From: Lachnospiraceae bacterium
GTDB taxonomy: Bacteria > Bacillota > Clostridia > Lachnospirales > Lachnospiraceae
NCBI GenBank assembly: GCA_900769175.1
Contig: CAAGFP010000198.1
Coordinates: forward strand, 1 to 9,195
Length of the DNA: 9,195 nucleotides
Direction of reading: 5' to 3'
Position 1 is the first letter of the stretch. Every line of letters begins with the position of its first letter. Below the pieces are notes generated by a model. The model was not told where the DNA came from and did not search any database. It saw only the letters and a program-made list of their open reading frames with translations. Below are positions 5,884 to 9,195 of this stretch, in pieces. Made by a program: the position numbers and the translations under genes.

Positions 5884-6366
5884 TTGAATAAAAAAGAATT
5901 TCTGGATGAGTTGAGAAGGGCATTAACGAACAAGGTGAGTATAGAGAAGGTTAATGAAACTGTTGCTTATTATGAAGAGTATATTACATCCAAAGAAAGG
6001 GACGGTCAGACTCAGGAAGAAGTAATTGAACAGTTGGGAGCGCCTCAATTAATCGCTACCAGTGTGATTGATGCCAGCAATCATATACATGTGTCATGGG
6101 CATCCGATCAGGCTCAATATGAAGAACAGAAGAAAGCAAGAAAGTCAAATGGAAAACAAAGTATACTTTCGTTTTTCATTAAGCATCCGATTGTATCTAT
6201 TATTATATTAATTGTTGGGATTATTCTTTTGCTCATTGTGGGTATCTGGCTTGCGATTTCTTTCCTGTCAGTGTTCTGGCCGATTATTCTATTTGCGCTT
6301 GTCGCGGTAGCGGTTGCTGTTTTGATAATTAATTTAATTAAATTAATTAACTCTTCGCAAGAATAA
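5884..6366 (+). CDS. DUF1700/HAAS-domain membrane protein
   Basis: 160 residues. The first 65 or so (MNKKEFLDELRRAL, then YYEEYI and a QLGAP turn) match the DUF1700/HAAS domain, a small helical cytoplasmic module. A polar, charged linker covers about 66-95, and two strongly hydrophobic membrane segments lie near 102-128 and 130-152. Such proteins are usually encoded next to a PadR-family repressor and are thought to signal at the membrane; no PadR gene is visible here. Start is TTG 5884, supported by GGAGG at 5872-5876 (7 nt) and by the family's usual N-terminus. It has its own promoter and is followed 54 nt later by a 44-codon gene, probably co-transcribed. The biochemical role is unknown. 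Confidence 0.85.
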   Translation: MNKKEFLDELRRALTNKVSIEKVNETVAYYEEYITSKERDGQTQEEVIEQLGAPQLIATSVIDASNHIHVSWASDQAQYEEQKKARKSNGKQSILSFFIKHPIVSIIILIVGIILLLIVGIWLAISFLSVFWPIILFALVAVAVAVLIINLIKLINSSQE

Positions 6367-6380
6367 TATTCTTCTTTTCG

Positions 6381-6401
6381 AGAATACTAGTAGTGTATTC
6401 T
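6381..6401 (+). other. Small intercistronic hairpin
   Basis: AGAATAC (6381-6387) pairs with GTATTCT (6395-6401) around a 7-nt loop, between the DUF1700 stop and the ribosome binding site of the microprotein gene. There is no T-run after it, so it is more likely an mRNA processing or stability element than a terminator. Confidence 0.4.
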
Positions 6402-6404
6402 GTG

Positions 6405-6412
6405 AAAGGAGG
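6405..6412 (+). promoter_or_regulatory. Ribosome binding site of the 44-codon gene
   Basis: AAAGGAGG is a full match to the anti-Shine-Dalgarno core and lies 8 nt before ATG 6421. It is the main reason to accept this very short frame as a real gene. Confidence 0.75.
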
Positions 6413-6420
6413 AAACGGAT

Positions 6421-6555
6421 ATGAGTAGTTCAGAAAACAAAAACACGAATTCTAAATCTCAGAAGGATTCCAATGTAAGTTCCAAGTCTTCCAGTAAATC
6501 CGGAGGAAAATCGAAAGCGGAGTCTGCTTCAAAGGCAAAGAACAAGTCCAGATAG
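6421..6555 (+). CDS. 44-residue Ser/Lys-rich basic microprotein, unknown function
   Basis: Not recognised. It starts MSSSENKNTNSKSQKD and ends AKNKSR. Of 44 residues, 16 are Ser, 10 are Lys and 5 are Asn. There is one valine and no aromatic, Leu, Ile or Cys residue, so it has no hydrophobic core, signal peptide or membrane segment and should be disordered, with a net charge near +8. The case for it being real is a strong ribosome binding site at ideal spacing, a position 54 nt after the DUF1700 gene in the same transcription unit, and a terminator shortly after its TAG. It might bind nucleic acid or acidic partners, or act with the DUF1700 protein; this is speculation. A non-functional remnant is the alternative. 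Confidence 0.65.
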   Translation: MSSSENKNTNSKSQKDSNVSSKSSSKSGGKSKAESASKAKNKSR

Positions 6556-6621
6556 TAGAAAAGGGATTCGTATGAAGTTTTGAATTCATATATATTTGAA
6601 TTCATGTTTTGTTCCAGTAAA

Positions 6622-6649
6622 AAAGCCGGTGTAGGAATACACCGGCTTT
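6622..6649. terminator. Bidirectional terminator between convergent units
   Basis: A perfect 12-bp stem, AAAGCCGGTGTA (6622-6633) with its complement (6638-6649), is capped by GGAA, a GNRA-type tetraloop. Read on the minus strand it is followed by six T (complement of 6619-6624), making a strong terminator for the chemotaxis gene. Read on the plus strand the T-run is poorer (TTTAATATTT) but still plausible for the DUF1700 unit. Confidence 0.88.
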
Positions 6650-6659
6650 AATATTTATA

Positions 6660-6767
6660 CCATGAATGTACGATTCATAGATAAATACTGGTAGCTTTCA
6701 ATTCGAATGTATGATGATTCGAAATAAATACGAATGATATAATGTGTGCAATTTTTGGAATAAATAC
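6660..6767 (-). other. 3' untranslated region of the chemotaxis gene with short repeats
   Basis: About 118 nt separate the chemotaxis stop codon from its terminator. The stretch holds three copies of ATAAATAC (6681-6688, 6724-6731, 6760-6767), a small hairpin ATGAAT/ATTCAT (6662-6667 with 6673-6678), and two TTCGAA-centred palindromes 16 bp apart (6701-6708, 6717-6724). No gene was seen. Confidence 0.4.
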
Positions 6768-8999
6768 TTATTCGATAATGAATACTCCTAATTCATTATA
6801 AAGTGCATCTGCCATTTCTTTCAGTTTTAATGACGCATTTCCAAGTGTTTCCATCGCATTCGTCATATCCTGGGCAGATTCGATGGTGTTGGCGGTGGAA
6901 GCTGCATATTGGTCGGATACAGCAGATAAGTCATTGATTACATCAAGAATAACATCTCTTGATTTACTTAATTCTTCCATGCGGATTGAAATCTTATTGA
7001 TATTCTTATTGGAAGATTCTACGCTTGTTGCAACAGAACTGAAACCTTCAATTGTAAGCTCCAGTTTTTCGCGCTGCTCATCAATTTTAATCTTTACGTC
7101 ATCCATATATTTTACCATTAATTGAGACTCTTTTAACAGTGAATTAATAATGGATTCGATTTCGGTTGCATTGTTACCGGATTGAGCAGCAAGTTTGGAA
7201 ATCTGTTCTGCAACGACTGCAAAACCTCTTCCGGCATCTCCTGCGTGTGCAGCTTCAATGCTTGCATTGATGGACAGCAAATCCGTCTCGTCTGTGATTG
7301 CCTTAATCATGGCAACTGCAGATTTAATATTTTGAATGGAAGTATTGGTAATTTCAATCTGCTTCGCAATTTGTTCAATGGAATGAATCATATCTTCGTT
7401 TGAAACATTCAATTCGCGAATAATGGAAGTGGATGATTTCTCGGCTTCGGACATTTTATCAGCAAGATTGGATAAGGATTCAATCTGCTTGGAAATATCA
7501 TCAATCTGTTCACCAATGGCAGTTGCCTGTTCGGCAGCAAGTCCGGTCTGGATTGCCTGATCGTTTGCTCCTTTTGAAATGAATTCTATGGATTCGCAAA
7601 GCGATTCAACATTCTGAGTGGTTCCGGTGGAAATTTCCATCAAATCATCTCCGGAAAGTGCTAATTCATTTGCAGAAGTTTTAATTTTGGAAACGATATC
7701 TTTCAGGTTCTCCTGCAGTCCGTAAGACATTGCATACATATCGCCCAATTCGTCATTGCGCTTCAGGGAACTCATATTTACATTCTGAGTCAGGTTACCG
7801 GTTGAAACAATGCCAAGGAAATCCTTCGTACGCTTCATATTCTGTGACATCGAACTTGAGAAGAACAGAATAATGAAAATACATGCACATGAAATCAGAA
7901 TAGATGCCAGCATGATTTTCTGCGTTTCGCTCTTAATGGAAGCATTTACCTCATCCGCAGGTTTTCCTGCGAAAACGCATCCGGGAATCGAACCATCGGA
8001 GTTTACCAATGGGATAAAATATCCGAAATACGTAATATCATCGATTTCTAAGTCCGTTACGAAAATTTCTTCGCCTTCAAGAATCCGGTTATAAAGGTCT
8101 TTGTCCAGCATGTGACCGACATTTCTTGTACCCATACGTTTCTTCATGGAGGTTACGACCGATCTTCTGTCATAATAGAAGGAGTTCTCATAGCCGGTCT
8201 GCTCTCTTAATGCATCTACCAGTGACATATCCTTTGAAATCTTGGTATCTCCTTTATATAACGCACCGCTTAAATCGGAATGATATTCCCCTTCGTATAA
8301 GGAAGAATAGGTCTGCTGAAGGGATACGGCAACGATTTTCAATGAGCTTTGAATTTCGTTTTCCAAGTTGGTACGAAGTATGGAAGAACTTGCGAGTGAA
8401 GTAACCACACAAAGTACAACCAGTGGAAGAATACAAAGGATAACGAGTTTGGTTGATATGTTAAAGAGACGGACCTTGGTCTGTTTCTTTTTCTCTAAAA
8501 TCCCCTCAATGGATTTCGCCTTTGCTTTCTTTTCTTTTTTATTTGCCTTTACTTCTGCGCGGTTTTTCTTATCCTTCTTTGAAGTCTTTTTGGCTTTGAT
8601 TGTTTCCTCTTTGGAAGAATTTGATAACTCTTCTGCCTTGATTGCGGATTCCTCATTCGAAGCAGATGGTTCTGACATCTTAGTGTCTTGTACTTCATTT
8701 GTATCCAAAGCGGTTGCTTCAGTGGCCTGCCCGTCAGACATATCATCCTGTAAAGGTTCTGTGAATTCAAAGGAAACAGAATCTTCATTCATTGGTTTGT
8801 CCTCTGTTTTTTCGAAGTTCTCCAGATATTCCTGAACATCTGTTAAATCACTTTCAGTATTTGCGTCCGTAGGATCAACGGAAACAGGATTCTCAATATC
8901 TTGAGTATTTGTTGCGTCTGCGGCATCTACTTCGTCCCAGATACTACCGGTTTCGGATGCATCAGATTCGTAGTTTTCGTTCAAGTTTTTTGTATCCAT
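6768..8999 (-). CDS. Methyl-accepting chemotaxis protein with long charged N-terminal extension
   Basis: Predicted transmembrane chemoreceptor that signals through CheW/CheA to the flagellar motor. 743 residues from ATG 8999 (MDTKNLNENYES). Residues 1-134 are strongly acidic (39 D/E, 6 K). Residues 135-177 are strongly basic (20 K/R). Membrane segment 1 lies at about 184-203, followed by a Cache-like extracellular sensor (about 208-358) ending YFGYFIPLVNSDGSIPGCVFAGK. Membrane segment 2 lies at about 362-383, then HAMP (about 384-437), then a long coiled-coil signalling domain. The CheA/CheW-binding tip is clear near 570-607: LLSINASIEAAHAGDAGRGF, followed by AVVAEQISKLAAQS. No C-terminal CheR-binding pentapeptide is seen; it ends LGVFIIE. 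It is monocistronic as far as visible, and convergent with the DUF1700 unit. The ligand is unknown; a sugar link to the left-hand locus is not supported by distance. Confidence 0.93.
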   Translation of the reverse strand: MDTKNLNENYESDASETGSIWDEVDAADATNTQDIENPVSVDPTDANTESDLTDVQEYLENFEKTEDKPMNEDSVSFEFTEPLQDDMSDGQATEATALDTNEVQDTKMSEPSASNEESAIKAEELSNSSKEETIKAKKTSKKDKKNRAEVKANKKEKKAKAKSIEGILEKKKQTKVRLFNISTKLVILCILPLVVLCVVTSLASSSILRTNLENEIQSSLKIVAVSLQQTYSSLYEGEYHSDLSGALYKGDTKISKDMSLVDALREQTGYENSFYYDRRSVVTSMKKRMGTRNVGHMLDKDLYNRILEGEEIFVTDLEIDDITYFGYFIPLVNSDGSIPGCVFAGKPADEVNASIKSETQKIMLASILISCACIFIILFFSSSMSQNMKRTKDFLGIVSTGNLTQNVNMSSLKRNDELGDMYAMSYGLQENLKDIVSKIKTSANELALSGDDLMEISTGTTQNVESLCESIEFISKGANDQAIQTGLAAEQATAIGEQIDDISKQIESLSNLADKMSEAEKSSTSIIRELNVSNEDMIHSIEQIAKQIEITNTSIQNIKSAVAMIKAITDETDLLSINASIEAAHAGDAGRGFAVVAEQISKLAAQSGNNATEIESIINSLLKESQLMVKYMDDVKIKIDEQREKLELTIEGFSSVATSVESSNKNINKISIRMEELSKSRDVILDVINDLSAVSDQYAASTANTIESAQDMTNAMETLGNASLKLKEMADALYNELGVFIIE

Positions 9000-9007
9000 C
9001 GGATGTT

Positions 9008-9013
9008 CTCCTT
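9008..9013 (-). promoter_or_regulatory. Ribosome binding site fixing the chemotaxis start
   Basis: AAGGAG on the minus strand lies 8 nt before ATG 8999. An in-frame ATG at 9068 would add 23 residues, but it has no such site and sits inside a promoter-like element, so it is rejected. Confidence 0.8.
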
Positions 9014-9043
9014 TTTCGTTTGTGCTGAAACATATTCTAATAT

Positions 9044-9072
9044 ATTTTATCATAAATCGACAATTCAAACAA
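9044..9072 (-). promoter_or_regulatory. Proximal promoter candidate of the chemotaxis gene
   Basis: On the minus strand an extended -10, TGATAAAAT (-10 hexamer TAAAAT at 9049-9044), sits 17 bp from a poor -35, TTGTTT (9072-9067). The start would be near 9037, with a leader of about 38 nt. Confidence 0.5.
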
Positions 9073-9094
9073 CAAAAATACCAATAAAAGATGG

Positions 9095-9106
9095 AGTAAA
9101 TTTACT
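9095..9106. repeat. Perfect 12-bp palindrome (candidate operator)
   Basis: AGTAAATTTACT is a perfect palindrome lying between the two chemotaxis promoter candidates, where a repressor could block read-through from the distal one. The regulator is unknown, and a chance AT-rich palindrome remains possible. Confidence 0.3.
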
Positions 9107-9166
9107 GTCAGTTGGAAATAGTTAGAGATACCCTAAGATATTCAGATTCGATTTGATTTTTCTTGT

Positions 9167-9195
9167 ATTTTACATTTTTATTTCCAAACTGTCAA
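9167..9195 (-). promoter_or_regulatory. Distal sigma-A promoter toward the chemotaxis gene
   Basis: On the minus strand a perfect -35 TTGACA (9195-9190) is followed by a 17-bp spacer and -10 TAAAAT (9172-9167). It ends exactly at the window edge. The start would be near 9160, giving a leader of about 160 nt before the chemotaxis ATG. Confidence 0.65.

Noticed and set aside
8368..8835. 155-codon plus-strand open frame opposite the receptor N-terminus
   Set aside because: It is a mirror of the charged receptor extension; the receptor frame has clear domains and start signals, this one has none.
9000..9068. Upstream ATG adding 23 residues to the chemoreceptor
   Set aside because: No ribosome binding site, the codons overlap a promoter-like element, and ATG 8999 has an ideal site.
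9053..9080. Sigma-D (flagellar) promoter for the chemoreceptor
   Set aside because: GTCGATTT resembles the -10 GCCGATAA only partly, and no TAAA is found at the expected 15-bp distance.
9000..9160. Cyclic-di-GMP riboswitch in the receptor leader
   Set aside because: Such riboswitches are common before clostridial motility genes, but the conserved GEMM core motifs are not present on the minus strand here.

Overview
The window looks like chromosome from an anaerobic Firmicute of the Clostridia, most likely Lachnospiraceae (rumen or gut type). The reasons are AT-rich intergenic DNA, strong AGGAGG-type ribosome binding sites, near-consensus sigma-A promoters, a cellobiose phosphorylase next to a CUT1 sugar transporter, a DUF1700/HAAS membrane protein and a clostridial-style methyl-accepting chemotaxis protein. 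Genus cannot be fixed from the sequence alone.

Left part (1-5443): a divergent sugar-use locus. On the minus strand is the first 484 codons of a GH94 cellobiose phosphorylase, cut by the left edge exactly at its predicted catalytic Asp. On the plus strand are a lipoprotein substrate-binding protein and two CUT1 permeases, with no ATPase gene. A 494-bp divergent control region holds one good promoter for each direction and several repeats that look like operators. A strong hairpin separates the binding protein from the permeases, and an intrinsic terminator closes the operon. The simplest reading is uptake of cellobiose or short cello-oligosaccharides followed by phosphorolysis inside the cell. 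The substrate is inferred from the neighbouring enzyme, not from the transporter sequence.

Middle (5434-5750): an intergenic array with an exact 100-bp period, two full copies and one partial copy. Each full unit folds into four short hairpins. A related hairpin of different sequence sits exactly one period upstream and shares an arm with the operon terminator. This is the most unusual structure in the window.

Right part (5751-9195): a consensus promoter drives a TTG-started DUF1700/HAAS membrane protein and then a 44-residue Ser/Lys-rich microprotein. A hairpin terminator usable in both directions follows. Convergent to this is a 743-residue chemotaxis receptor on the minus strand. It carries a very long charged cytoplasmic N-terminal extension and has two candidate promoters near the right edge.

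No rRNA, tRNA, CRISPR, transposase or phage gene was seen.
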